Positions 44,907-54,019 of a DNA stretch of 64,000 nt are shown one piece after another. Positions within the stretch are counted from its first letter, which is position 1; each line of letters begins with the position of its first letter. The translations under genes and the position numbers were made by a program. Source of the stretch: Deltaproteobacteria bacterium (lineage in GTDB: Bacteria; Desulfobacterota; GWC2-55-46; JADFVP01); the NCBI GenBank assembly GCA_029262515.1, contig JAJCZH010000008.1, positions 124,001 through 188,000 of the forward strand. Direction: 5' to 3'. The notes under the pieces were generated by a model. It was not told where the DNA came from. It did no database searches and saw only the letters and a program-made list of their open reading frames with translations.

Positions 44907-45320
44907 TTACCTACCCTCTTTAATTGCGTTCATTAATCCGGCCAGCTTGCGCTGAAGAAGTTTTACCGAAAGAGAATACATCATAGTATTGTCTGACAAC
45001 TTTACCATCTCGTTCTCTAATCCTACCGAGTTATCATCGAGCCCCGGATAATCGGACTGCCTTTCTATCGGCTTTGCGGTATAACCGCTTCTAGCCGTAC
45101 TACCCGTAATATGCATGGAGTCTGTAACATACATTCCCTCTGTCCCGTTCACCTTTCCACTCACCTTCTTCAACTCACTGGCGAAGTCGATGTCCATGGC
45201 ATTGTAGCCAGGTGTTTCGATATTTGCTATATTTGAAGCAATATGCTTATGCTTCTCTGCGCGTATATCGAGAGTATTGGCAAGCAGGTTTATCGTACTG
45301 CCGAAGAGTCCTTTTATCAT
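44907..45320 (-). CDS. flgB: Proximal rod protein FlgB
   Basis: About 137 residues. Typical segments are RAEKHKHIASNIANIETPGY and the C-terminal VGLENEMVKLSDNTMMYSLS followed by KLLQRKLAGLMNAIKEG. I chose the ATG at 45320, which has GGAGGGAG five bases upstream; a GTG two codons earlier overlaps that site. It is the first gene of the flgB-to-motE operon, about 135 bp after a sigma54 promoter. Confidence 0.96.
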   Translation of the reverse strand: MIKGLFGSTINLLANTLDIRAEKHKHIASNIANIETPGYNAMDIDFASELKKVSGKVNGTEGMYVTDSMHITGSTARSGYTAKPIERQSDYPGLDDNSVGLENEMVKLSDNTMMYSLSVKLLQRKLAGLMNAIKEGR

Positions 45321-45456
45321 TGTCACTCCCTCCGTCCCTTACCCAGGATTATGTTTGCGAGCTCTTAATTTGTTTTGCGCGCCCGGGATATTAAAAAACC
45401 TGTCGCTGGAATCTTCTGTCTAAACCTTCTGTCAGTGGAACTTATATTATAGAATA

Positions 45457-45472
45457 AGCAAAATCCGTACCA
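45457..45472 (-). promoter_or_regulatory. sigma54 promoter of the flgB-to-motE operon
   Basis: Minus strand TGGTACGGATTTTGCT: GG and GC at correct spacing, one change (T for C) in the -24 block. No GTCA-N6-TGAC site is found between it and the flrC-like gene. Confidence 0.75.
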
Positions 45473-45551
45473 ACAAGTCTTCCAACACCGTTCATTCAAG
45501 AAAGTAAGCAACTTTTACAGACAAAAAGAGCGAAGCAGAGGAAAAAATTTC

Positions 45552-46931
45552 CTACACCGGCAAAATAGTACCGTATTCCTTCAGCTTATTCCTAAGCGTC
45601 CTTACGGAAATTCCGAGTATTCCGGCAGCACGAGTTCTGTTCCACTCCACGGTATCGAGGGTTTTGATAATCAAACCCTTCTCCATCTCGGCAAGAGTCA
45701 TATTATTGACCTCTTCGGTGTCCATTTTCTTGACCCCGGACACCTCCGTAACACCGACCTCACTCGCTTCACTTTCCATATCCAGACTCTCCGCGTCGCT
45801 GATATGCTCCGGCTCTAACAACCTTCCACGGCTCAAGAGCACGGCCCGCTCAATCGTATTTTCAAGCTCACGGATATTACCCCTCCACTCCATTGCCAGT
45901 AGGCGCTTCAGGGCTTCGGAAGAAATTCCCTCAATATGCCTTGCGTACTTCTTGCCGTACAGAGTCATAAAGTGGTTTGCAAGAAACTCCACATCCCCTT
46001 TGCGCTCGCGCAGAGGCGGCAGACGGAGCGGGAAGATATTTAGCCTGTAGAAGAGATCTTCGCGAAACCGGCCCTCTTTAACCTCCTGCTTCAAATCTCT
46101 GTTGGTGGTGGCTATGATGCGTATATCGAGTTTTATCGATACCTTGCCTCCGAGCCTCTCAACCTCATGCTCCTGAAGGACGCGAAGCAGCTTGGCCTGA
46201 AGTTTAAAGTCCATCTCCGATATCTCGTCCAGCAGTATCGTGCCGGTATCGGCCTGCTCGAACTTTCCCATCCTCTGAGCGGTGGCGCCGGTAAAGGAGC
46301 CCTTTTCGTGGCCGAACAGCTCGCTTTCGAGCAACCCGTCCGGGATTGAAGCGCAGTTAACGGCAACAAAAGGCCCGTTAGCGCGTTCACTCCTCTCGTG
46401 TATAAAGCGCGCGATCAATTCCTTGCCCGTACCGCTCTCTCCGGAGATTAAGACCGTAGCGTCGCAAGAGGCGGCCGTCATCGACATTGAGACTATTTTG
46501 CGCATCATGGGGTCGATTGTCAGCATGCTTTTACCCCGTGTCTCAAAACTCAAACACTCGGCCTGTAATCTGAGCGCCTTGTCTACAATCCGCTCAAGCA
46601 GGTCGAGGTCGAACGGTTTTAAGATAAAGTCCTCTGCGCCCTCCTTTACCGCCTCCACAGCCCTCTCTATAGTGCCGTATGCGGTTATGAGAAGGACCGG
46701 AATATGGGACGACAGCCTCTTGATCTCCCTTAAAAGGCTGAGCCCGTCGAGTCCCGGCATCGCCATATCACTTATGACCATGACGTACTCGCTCTTTTTG
46801 AGCTTCTCCAGAGCCTCCAGACCGTTGGTAGCAAGCTCCACAGAGTAACCCTTTCGCACAAGGGCCTCTTTAATGGCGAGCCTCATATCGGCCTCATCGT
46901 CTACAACCAGCAAACTCGCAGACTCGTTCAT
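45552..46931 (-). CDS. sigma54-dependent response regulator, FlrC/FleR type
   Basis: About 459 residues. Receiver with phospho-acceptor Asp55 (VMVISDMAMPGLDG); AAA+ domain with Walker A LISGESGTGKELIARFIHER, sigma54-contact loop GSFTGA in GHEKGSFTGA, Walker B GTILLDEISEMD; C-terminal Fis-type helix-turn-helix (WNRTRAAGILGISVRTLRNK). The GSFTGA loop has Ser where most family members have Ala. Its ATG overlaps the kinase stop (ATGA). It likely drives the middle flagellar sigma54 operons (flgB, fliK, flgF) after phosphorylation by the kinase. Confidence 0.92.
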   Translation of the reverse strand: MNESASLLVVDDEADMRLAIKEALVRKGYSVELATNGLEALEKLKKSEYVMVISDMAMPGLDGLSLLREIKRLSSHIPVLLITAYGTIERAVEAVKEGAEDFILKPFDLDLLERIVDKALRLQAECLSFETRGKSMLTIDPMMRKIVSMSMTAASCDATVLISGESGTGKELIARFIHERSERANGPFVAVNCASIPDGLLESELFGHEKGSFTGATAQRMGKFEQADTGTILLDEISEMDFKLQAKLLRVLQEHEVERLGGKVSIKLDIRIIATTNRDLKQEVKEGRFREDLFYRLNIFPLRLPPLRERKGDVEFLANHFMTLYGKKYARHIEGISSEALKRLLAMEWRGNIRELENTIERAVLLSRGRLLEPEHISDAESLDMESEASEVGVTEVSGVKKMDTEEVNNMTLAEMEKGLIIKTLDTVEWNRTRAAGILGISVRTLRNKLKEYGTILPV

Positions 46932-47779
46932 TCGGCACCTCCGGAAAGAGAGCAAGTTCTGCTCTGTCTCGGCAGGCGCACCACGAACTCCGTGCCGACT
47001 CCCTGTTGAGAGTGAACATCGATACTGCCGTTATGGACCTCTACCACGGAGTTGACTATGGCGAGGCCGAGCCCGGTGCCGGACTCGCGCCTGGTAAAGA
47101 ACGGGTCGAATATCCTGTCGAGGTCTTCGGCGCAGATACCGGTACCACGGTCCTTGACCCTTATTTCCACCATCTCCGTATTACCGGGTCCTCTGGAGTC
47201 GACCGAGGTCGTTACGGTCACACTGCCGGACGGCTCTGTCGAATCTACCGCGTTTAACAGAAGATTGACGCATAACTGCCTCAAAAGCCCCTCGTCACCT
47301 TCAATCTCCGTTTCACCGTGATGTTCCACCTCTAAACTGGCCTTGCCACTAACCTGCGCCATCTGAACTGAGTCGGAGACAACATCCTTCAAGTCGATTT
47401 CGCGGCACTTAGCGCGCGGAGCGGCGGCAAAGAGCAGCATGTTTGAGAGAATATTATCGAGCGTCTTGACCCCCCTCGATATACTCGACGCCAGCTTCTT
47501 CTTTTCATTATCCCCTTCGAGTTCGCGCTCAAGCAGCGTTGAAAAGATCGCCATCGACCCAAGCGGATTTCTTATCTCGTGCGCTATCCTTGCAGCCATC
47601 TCACCCATTGCCGCAAGACGCCGGGTCCGCTCCATGGCCCTGTTCTTTTCAGCCAGTTCCGCATTCAGTGCCTCTACCTTATCCTCAAGCGTAGAGTACT
47701 GCACCTCCAGCTTACGCGAAGCGACCCGGAAGATATCGAACGCGTCGCTCAGCATCTCTTTTTGTTGTTCTATAGCCAT
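46928..47779 (-). CDS. Soluble sensor histidine kinase, FlrB/FleS type
   Basis: About 283 residues. A helical N-terminus (about 1-55) without membrane segments is followed by the H box MAARIAHEIRNPLGSMAIFS (His67) and the ATPase: N box LCVNLLLNAVDST, G1 VKDRGTGI, G2 SGTGLGLAIV. There is no recognisable PAS domain. This is the cognate kinase of the downstream regulator, coupled by ATGA. The signal is probably internal, such as assembly of the export gate or MS ring as shown for related systems. ATG at 47779 chosen over a GTG two codons before. Confidence 0.9.
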   Translation of the reverse strand: MAIEQQKEMLSDAFDIFRVASRKLEVQYSTLEDKVEALNAELAEKNRAMERTRRLAAMGEMAARIAHEIRNPLGSMAIFSTLLERELEGDNEKKKLASSISRGVKTLDNILSNMLLFAAAPRAKCREIDLKDVVSDSVQMAQVSGKASLEVEHHGETEIEGDEGLLRQLCVNLLLNAVDSTEPSGSVTVTTSVDSRGPGNTEMVEIRVKDRGTGICAEDLDRIFDPFFTRRESGTGLGLAIVNSVVEVHNGSIDVHSQQGVGTEFVVRLPRQSRTCSLSGGAE

Positions 47780-47792
47780 ACCCACCTCTTAA

Positions 47793-50700
47793 CTATTTTC
47801 TAAAATCGTCCTTGTAGATAGCCTCTGCCCCGTCGCCGAAGACGCCGTTGGCAACAACGACGTTGCTGAGCGCCTCTTTCTGCTCATTCCTCTTTTTCAG
47901 TTTAGAGTAACTCTGCGTAATCATATATAGAGCCCAGCGCTTCTCCAGCGACTTGCCCTTGCCCATAAGCTCTACCGCGCTATTGTACTGACCAACGGCT
48001 ACGGAGTATTGCTTGAGCTTAAAGCTTGAGTCCGCCGCGCCGAGCAGCGCCCTCTTCTGCCCTGCGGCATCTCCGGCAGCTTTGTAACTGTCGGCAACGT
48101 TTAAAAAGAGCTTTACGGCCTCGGAATGCCTGTTGAGACGGGCTAGGGCCGCAGCCCTGTTGAAATCGATTGCCGGCTCACCGGTTAAAGAGACACCTGC
48201 CACGTAAGCTTTGTAATCGCCGGTAAGATAGGCCGCCTTCGAAAGAATGCTGTCGAGTTCCTTCCTGTTGGGGCTCTTTGGGAAGCGGGCGTTAAAGTTG
48301 CCAACAAGCCTCTGCACGCCGTTCACGTCCTTCTGCTTCAGATAGACTCTGGCAAGCTCCAGCATAGAGCGCTCGGCAACGCTATCCTTTCCGATCTCGG
48401 ACGCCGCGGTAAGGGCGCTTACCGCATCCGAAAGAAGTGACAGTTCGGAGTACGACTTGCCTATCCTGTAGTAGATACTGCCCTTTCTGCCGAAAGGCAC
48501 CTCAACGCCGTAACGCGAGACGACATCGACAATACCGAAGTAATCTGACTCTTCATACAGTTTATTGATCCATACGTACATAACATCAGCCTTGATATCT
48601 ATGGCCTCGCTGCGCTGCTCGCTCGACGGGTACTTTTCCAGAAACTCGTTCAGGGCGATTGCCGCATCCCTGTAAAGCTTGAGCCGTAACTGAACACGGG
48701 CCAGATTCAGGTGCGCGTACCTGGAAGCATCGTACTGGCCTCTGTGAAGTTCACGATAAAGACTCTCCGCCCTCATGAGCGAGTCCCCCTGCTCGATCAT
48801 CGCCATCGAGTCCGCAAGTGCGAGCCCCGAGACAGCGCTAGGCTCCCTCTTAAAGGCCTTTTGCGCTCCGGTGTAGATAACCTGAGCCTTTACCGGCTGT
48901 CCATTGACCACAAGGGCATCGGCTTCGCGAACGCGCAAAAACGATTTGGCAAGATCGCCAACGGAAAAATTCTCTTGAATAGCTTTAAAGATCTCGGACG
49001 CGCCGATGTAATCGCCGTAGACTATACGGAGATCTCCTATACCCATCATGGTTATAGGGTCTATGGAGTCGAGGTCTGCGGGCACGTATTTTTCATAAAG
49101 CGCGCGCGCCATATCGGTCTCACCCTTCATATGGTGCGCGTTGGCGAGCCACCAGCCGGCAGACGCATAACCGGTTGAGAGTAAATCCCTGAAAGCTACC
49201 TTCGACTTCGTATACTCGCCGAGCAGAAAAAGAAGCCGGGCGTAAGCGAACTGAGCGCTGTTCTTTATCTCTCCCTCACTCGCTTCGCTCACCACTCTCG
49301 AGTAATGAGCCAGCGCCTCGGGGTAGAGGCCGTTCTTCTCGTACTCTCCGCCGAGAAAGAGCCAGCCGAGGTGAGTATGGCCGGTATCGGGGTAAACCCT
49401 CAAGAGTCCTTCGAGTTCGAGTCCCCCAGTGCCTGTCTCGATCATACCCGCCATAACGTCTATGACGGCGGCCTTGCCGACTTTGCCCCGTGAGGCAAGC
49501 CTTGCGGCCATTGCCCGCGCCTCCTTGACCATCAAAGCGGGGTCGAAGGCCGCCAGGCCGAGCTCGCCTTTAAAGACCTGCCACTCAAGAACATTCGACT
49601 TATAGAGCTCGGCCTGGATTACCTTATTGACCTTCTGCCTGTAGACAAACCTCCAGCCCTCGTTATAAGCTACCAACGACTCTAGCGTACCGCTCATCGA
49701 TTTCGGTCTTGCGACTATCAACTCTCTAAGCGCCTCTTCGCGCACCCTCTTTTTGATATTGAGCACGGCGTTACCACCACCTGTTGGACCTGTATCGCTC
49801 TTAAGAGCGCCTTTAAGACCGATACTTATTTTTTTCGTACTACGGCTTCTGCTCCGTACCTTGGCTTCCACGGCCCTGCTCCGCTCTTCATCATTCACTT
49901 CTGCTTCTTGCGCCTCATCCGGGTTGTCGTGTCCTGCAGAGTGAACCGTCCGGGTCGAGTGCGACATGGCTGCTTTCTTTTCATGCTCTTCCTTTTTGGG
50001 CTCTTCCTTCTTAACCGCCACCCCGTTCTTATGCTTTATCTTGTTGGAAGCCTTCACTCTCTCAAATCTCTTTATTACGGTCGGCTCCGGTTCGTTTACC
50101 GCCTTATCTGACTCATCTGCCCTCGCTGCCGTATCGGGCTTCCGCACAACCGATTGGCTTGAAGCCCTCTTCACGGGTACCGGTACCGATGAACTGACCG
50201 GTTCGGTTACTTCAACCATTGCAGGCGTAGCGGTCTTTGTCTTGCCTGAACTGGCCTTCGGCTCAGGCTCTGCCGCATCCTCAAGTTGCGCGCTCTCGCT
50301 TTCAAGACTCTTACGGGATTCTTCATCTGATTCAACTTTCTGGTCTCTATTCATACCCTTGTTCATGTCCTCATGGCCGTCCGCACCTGGAGCCGCTTCT
50401 AGATCGGTAACCTCGTCGGTAACCTCGGTAACCTCACTTTCATTGGCAACCTCAACTTCAGGGACCTTAAGCGCAAGAGCTGCAGGGGCAGGTGTTGGTA
50501 TCTTGACAGCCCTGTCAGACCCCTTCGGCATTGTCCAGCCAGCGGATTTCTTATATATATCTATAATGATTCTAAAGGGTTCCGGGTCTGTATAATGCTC
50601 TACCCTCATCCCCTTTTCAAATGTAATATCAACTCTCGCGGCAGGGCCTCTCTTAGTATTCACGACTGCCGCGCTCTTTAAAGCCACCAAAGAGGTCTTT

Positions 50701-50972
50701 GGCCGTTTGGTCTCCGGAATATCTATATCCACACCGCGCATCCTGATACTTACTGACCCGGACCTTCTCATAAGCGAGTACTCGACAGGCGCCGACAGCT
50801 CCAGCACAAGCCTGTGAAATTTCTTGTGTTCGCCGGTACGGATGTCTATAACCCTGATTCTGTCGGTCTCGCTGACACTGTCGCTGTCATCGGCATGCGC
50901 GACATGTGAAAGCGCGATGAATAAAAGTATGAGCAGAACCGAAAAGAGACCAGTCGATTTCTTAATATCCAT
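47793..50972 (-). CDS. Large envelope protein with AMIN domain and TPR array
   Basis: About 1059 residues from the ATG at 50972 (AGGACGG upstream). A signal peptide (LLILLFIALSHVAHA) is followed by an AMIN-type domain (about 30-140: RLVLELSAPVEYSLMRRSGS, RVDITFEKGMRV, PFRIIIDIYK), as in AmiC and secretins. Then comes a disordered Lys/Glu/Ser-rich stretch (about 150-420) and a long TPR-like helical array (about 430-1050). AMIN domains bind septal or rod-associated peptidoglycan. It is the first gene of the operon with the FlrB- and FlrC-like genes, under sigma54 with a palindromic site. Function unknown; a flagellar envelope role is inferred. Confidence 0.82.
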   Translation of the reverse strand: MDIKKSTGLFSVLLILLFIALSHVAHADDSDSVSETDRIRVIDIRTGEHKKFHRLVLELSAPVEYSLMRRSGSVSIRMRGVDIDIPETKRPKTSLVALKSAAVVNTKRGPAARVDITFEKGMRVEHYTDPEPFRIIIDIYKKSAGWTMPKGSDRAVKIPTPAPAALALKVPEVEVANESEVTEVTDEVTDLEAAPGADGHEDMNKGMNRDQKVESDEESRKSLESESAQLEDAAEPEPKASSGKTKTATPAMVEVTEPVSSSVPVPVKRASSQSVVRKPDTAARADESDKAVNEPEPTVIKRFERVKASNKIKHKNGVAVKKEEPKKEEHEKKAAMSHSTRTVHSAGHDNPDEAQEAEVNDEERSRAVEAKVRSRSRSTKKISIGLKGALKSDTGPTGGGNAVLNIKKRVREEALRELIVARPKSMSGTLESLVAYNEGWRFVYRQKVNKVIQAELYKSNVLEWQVFKGELGLAAFDPALMVKEARAMAARLASRGKVGKAAVIDVMAGMIETGTGGLELEGLLRVYPDTGHTHLGWLFLGGEYEKNGLYPEALAHYSRVVSEASEGEIKNSAQFAYARLLFLLGEYTKSKVAFRDLLSTGYASAGWWLANAHHMKGETDMARALYEKYVPADLDSIDPITMMGIGDLRIVYGDYIGASEIFKAIQENFSVGDLAKSFLRVREADALVVNGQPVKAQVIYTGAQKAFKREPSAVSGLALADSMAMIEQGDSLMRAESLYRELHRGQYDASRYAHLNLARVQLRLKLYRDAAIALNEFLEKYPSSEQRSEAIDIKADVMYVWINKLYEESDYFGIVDVVSRYGVEVPFGRKGSIYYRIGKSYSELSLLSDAVSALTAASEIGKDSVAERSMLELARVYLKQKDVNGVQRLVGNFNARFPKSPNRKELDSILSKAAYLTGDYKAYVAGVSLTGEPAIDFNRAAALARLNRHSEAVKLFLNVADSYKAAGDAAGQKRALLGAADSSFKLKQYSVAVGQYNSAVELMGKGKSLEKRWALYMITQSYSKLKKRNEQKEALSNVVVANGVFGDGAEAIYKDDFRK

Positions 50973-51043
50973 AAAAGCCGTCCTGTTACCCTGAGATTTT
51001 ATAGAAGTAAAAACAAAAGACGTTTTACCCTGCATAAAATAAG

Positions 51044-51059
51044 AGCAATAATCATGCCA
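51044..51059 (-). promoter_or_regulatory. sigma54 promoter of the AMIN-TPR/flrB/flrC operon
   Basis: Minus strand TGGCATGATTATTGCT, with invariant GG and GC at correct spacing. About 70 nt before the AMIN-TPR ATG. Confidence 0.82.
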
Positions 51060-51202
51060 TCAATATGAGACGGCTGATTGGCATATATACGGTTTTAACG
51101 ATTATCTAAGAATATCGGGATGTTAGTAAGTGAATATTGAGGAGTATGAGCAGGGGAATGTTGTCAAATACGGTGAGCCGCTACGGGAAAAAGGCCCGAA
51201 TT

Positions 51203-51216
51203 GTCAATTTTATGAC
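51203..51216. promoter_or_regulatory. Palindromic activator-site candidate upstream of the AMIN-TPR promoter
   Basis: GTCA-N6-TGAC; on the gene strand GTCATAAAATTGAC, almost the fliL site. It lies about 145 bp upstream of the sigma54 element and about 40 bp after the flrA-like stop. Confidence 0.58.
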
Positions 51217-51256
51217 CTGTGGTTGAAGTTATGCATGGACGATTTGGAATAAAACG

Positions 51257-52666
51257 TCAACCGGCGGCATCCTGTCGGCCCGGTTTCTCTATCATGCCCA
51301 TCCGTTTCATCTTCTCTATCAGAGTAGTTCTATTGAGTTTAAGGTACATAGCCGCCTTCTTCTTGACACCGTTCGCAAGCGTCAGGGCATCGAGGATCAA
51401 CTCCCTCTCAAAACTGCCAACAGCTTCATTGAAGTCTATACCATCGACCGAGAGGCGCGGTTTTACCGCCACACCGCCGCCCCTGCACCCTGCCCTTATC
51501 TTGTCCGGCAGATCTTCGAGCGTAATAGCGGTACCACTCTCCTTGAGCACGACTATCCGCTCTATCAGGTTCTCAAGCTCTCTTATATTGCCAGGCCACT
51601 CATATGCGTAACAGCACCTCAAGGCCTCGTCCGATATCGATTTTACATTCTTGCGCTTTCTCTTCGATACCTTTGCAAGAAAAGTATTTATCAGTTCGTG
51701 AATGTCGTTTCCTCTCTCTTTTAACGGCGGCAAGTTGATCGGGATCACGTTGAGCCTGTAGTAGAGGTCTTCACGGAACCTGCCCTGCTCAACGGCCTTT
51801 TCCAGATCCTGATTGGTTGCAGCGACCACCCGAACATCAATATGCACGGTCTTTCGCCCTCCGAGCCTCTCAAACTCCATTTCCTGTAGAACCCGCAGTA
51901 TCTTGACCTGAAGGCTCGGACTCATATCTCCAATTTCATCAAGAAAAACAGTACCTTTGTGCGCCGCTTCAAACCTTCCGATCTTTGTTGCGATTGCGCC
52001 GGTAAAGGCGCCCTTCTCATAACCAAAGAGTTCACTCTCCAGGAGGTTCTCGGGTATTGCGCCGCAATTTATAGGCACAAACGGTTTCTCCGCCCTCGAA
52101 CTTCCGTAATGAAGAGCGCGCGCCACAAGCTCTTTACCTGTTCCGCTCTGGCCCAGAATCAACGCAGTGGAATCTGTATCCGCAACCTTCTCGATCCGTT
52201 TTCGTACCGCAGCTATCTCCGCAGAGCTGCCGAGAATAGAGGCTGTGCATCCAGACGTTATAATCTCTCGCTTGAGTTTATAATTCTCCTGCTTGAGCGC
52301 ACTCACTTCATACGCCTTGTCGAGCGCAAGCAGAAGTTCATCTTTGGAGAAAGGTTTTTTTAGGTAGGCTGCGGCTCCGACCCGCATCGCCTCAACAGCT
52401 GTCTCAAAGCTGGCATGGCCGGTTAAAATAATGCAGTTCGTATGAGGGGAGACCTTCTTTACGGATTCGATAACCTCGATTCCGCTCATTCCGGGAAGCC
52501 TGAGATCAGTGAGAAGAAAGTCGAAACTTCTGAGATCGAGTTCTTTCAGGCCCTGTTCACCGTTTGGTGTTGCGACAACCATATAACCGTTCATGGTCAA
52601 CATTACGGTCATCGCTTCCCGTATCGGGCCTTCATCTTCGATCAAGAGTAGCGAACGTTCCTTCAA
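51257..52666 (-). CDS. sigma54-dependent response regulator, candidate FlrA-like master activator
   Basis: 469 residues. Receiver with Asp54 (LLTDLRLPGMSG); AAA+ domain with LILGQSGTGKELVARALHYG, GAFTGA, VFLDEIGDM; C-terminal Fis helix-turn-helix (VKKKAAMYLKLNRTTLIEKM). It starts at a TTG with GGGAGG upstream. No kinase gene is beside it. It has a consensus sigma70 promoter and stands at the head of the flagellar locus, so it is the best candidate for the first activator of the cascade. Vibrio FlrA has a degenerate receiver; this one keeps the Asp. Confidence 0.85.
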   Translation of the reverse strand: MKERSLLLIEDEGPIREAMTVMLTMNGYMVVATPNGEQGLKELDLRSFDFLLTDLRLPGMSGIEVIESVKKVSPHTNCIILTGHASFETAVEAMRVGAAAYLKKPFSKDELLLALDKAYEVSALKQENYKLKREIITSGCTASILGSSAEIAAVRKRIEKVADTDSTALILGQSGTGKELVARALHYGSSRAEKPFVPINCGAIPENLLESELFGYEKGAFTGAIATKIGRFEAAHKGTVFLDEIGDMSPSLQVKILRVLQEMEFERLGGRKTVHIDVRVVAATNQDLEKAVEQGRFREDLYYRLNVIPINLPPLKERGNDIHELINTFLAKVSKRKRKNVKSISDEALRCCYAYEWPGNIRELENLIERIVVLKESGTAITLEDLPDKIRAGCRGGGVAVKPRLSVDGIDFNEAVGSFERELILDALTLANGVKKKAAMYLKLNRTTLIEKMKRMGMIEKPGRQDAAG

Positions 52667-52720
52667 ATTGCGGCCTCCCGTGCACTGTTAGTTGCTGCCC
52701 TGGTGACTATATTATGACAC

Positions 52721-52749
52721 AGTATAGAAGAATCCGGACAATATGTCAA
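52721..52749 (-). promoter_or_regulatory. sigma70 promoter of the flrA-like gene
   Basis: Minus strand TTGACA-N17-TATACT, a near-perfect housekeeping promoter, about 55 bp before the TTG start codon. Confidence 0.8.
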
Positions 52750-52822
52750 TATATTGAACACTCTTTTTTCTGTAACACCAAAGACTTCTGAGCCAGAAAT
52801 GAAAGCATGAGATGTACAGAGA

Positions 52823-52851
52823 TTGACAACAGGCACAGAGTTGTATATAGG
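52823..52851 (+). promoter_or_regulatory. Candidate sigma70 promoter of the aminopeptidase gene
   Basis: Plus strand TTGACA-N17-TATAGG, divergent from the flrA-like promoter and 35 bp before the ATG. The -10 is imperfect. Confidence 0.5.
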
Positions 52852-52885
52852 TTACTTGTGACTAAAAAATCTAAAGGGGGTTACG

Positions 52886-54004
52886 ATGAGTTCAGTTCTT
52901 AAGCGGATATTTACGGTCAACCTCGACGTTAAGGCTCATGAAGAGGTTCTGGTCTTTACCGACCTGGTAAACAAGACAGAGTCGATCTCGAAAACGGAGC
53001 GGGAAAGAAGAGAGGCTCTAAGGAGAATAGCTCAAGAGGTGTCCTCCGCCGGTTCAGGACTCTGTAACATCACCTACCTTGAGTTCCCGTCTCTAGGCGG
53101 CCACGGCAAGGAGCCGCCTAGAGAAGTCTGGATAGCGGCCTTAGGGACACGCGTCGTCGAAGAGCTTCAAAATGCGTGTATATTCGCCAAAATTCTCGAC
53201 AAGTCGTCAACCGACGAAGAGAATAGAGAGGCCGAAAGGATAGTTACCGAGTACGCCAAAGCGCCGGCGGCAGTTGTAGCGCTCTCGAACTTTTCAAGCT
53301 CTCACACACGCTTCAGAGACCTTCTTACGCGTTTGTGCGGCACCAGGTACGCCTCTATGCCGATCTTCGAAGAGTCTATGCTTGAAGGCGTAATGACCGC
53401 TGACTGGAAAGAGGTGGAGAGGCGTACGGACTCGCTGGTAGAGATGATGGACGGTACTCGGAGTGTAGAGATAGAGTCGCCGAACGGGACCTCTATACGC
53501 TTCTCTATTGACGGGCGCCCTGTTGAGCCCGACACCGGCATACTGACGGCTCCTGGCACCTTCGGCAACCTTCCGGCAGGCGAGGCCTTTACGGCCCCAG
53601 TAGAGGGCAGCGCAAACGGAAGGCTTGTTCTGGAATGGGCTCCGACGCATAAACTCGACTCACCGGTTACGCTGACCATAGAGGACGGGATAGCCGTCAA
53701 GGTCGAAGGCGTTGACGACTACGCCGAGGTGCTGAGAAAGAAACTTGCCGAAAACAGGCTCTTCGGCAACATCGCGGAACTAGGCATTGGTACGAACGAA
53801 AAAGCCACAAGACCCGATAATATCCTGGAGACCGAGAAGATATTAGGTTCTATACACATTGCGCTCGGAGACAACTCCAGCTTTGGCGGCAAGGTAAGCG
53901 TACCGTTCCACCAGGACTTCATCTTCTTCAGTCCAACGATGACAGTTATTAAAAAGAGCGGACAGCGGACAGAGATACTCGTAGAGGGTGAACCGAGGTT
54001 TTGA
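52886..54004 (+). CDS. M29-family metallo-aminopeptidase
   Basis: 372 residues. The C-terminal half holds the M29 signature: FGNLPAGEAFTAPVEGSANG, AELGIGTNEKATRPDNILET, EKILGSIHIALGDNSSFGGK and the metal-binding HQDF near residue 346. These Glu, His and Asp residues bind the two metal ions. It removes N-terminal residues from peptides in the cytoplasm (no signal peptide). AAGGGGG precedes the ATG. It is the first plus-strand gene, divergent from the flagellar locus and convergent with nupC. Confidence 0.9.
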   Translation: MSSVLKRIFTVNLDVKAHEEVLVFTDLVNKTESISKTERERREALRRIAQEVSSAGSGLCNITYLEFPSLGGHGKEPPREVWIAALGTRVVEELQNACIFAKILDKSSTDEENREAERIVTEYAKAPAAVVALSNFSSSHTRFRDLLTRLCGTRYASMPIFEESMLEGVMTADWKEVERRTDSLVEMMDGTRSVEIESPNGTSIRFSIDGRPVEPDTGILTAPGTFGNLPAGEAFTAPVEGSANGRLVLEWAPTHKLDSPVTLTIEDGIAVKVEGVDDYAEVLRKKLAENRLFGNIAELGIGTNEKATRPDNILETEKILGSIHIALGDNSSFGGKVSVPFHQDFIFFSPTMTVIKKSGQRTEILVEGEPRF

Positions 54005-54019
54005 CATTTAATAACGGTA

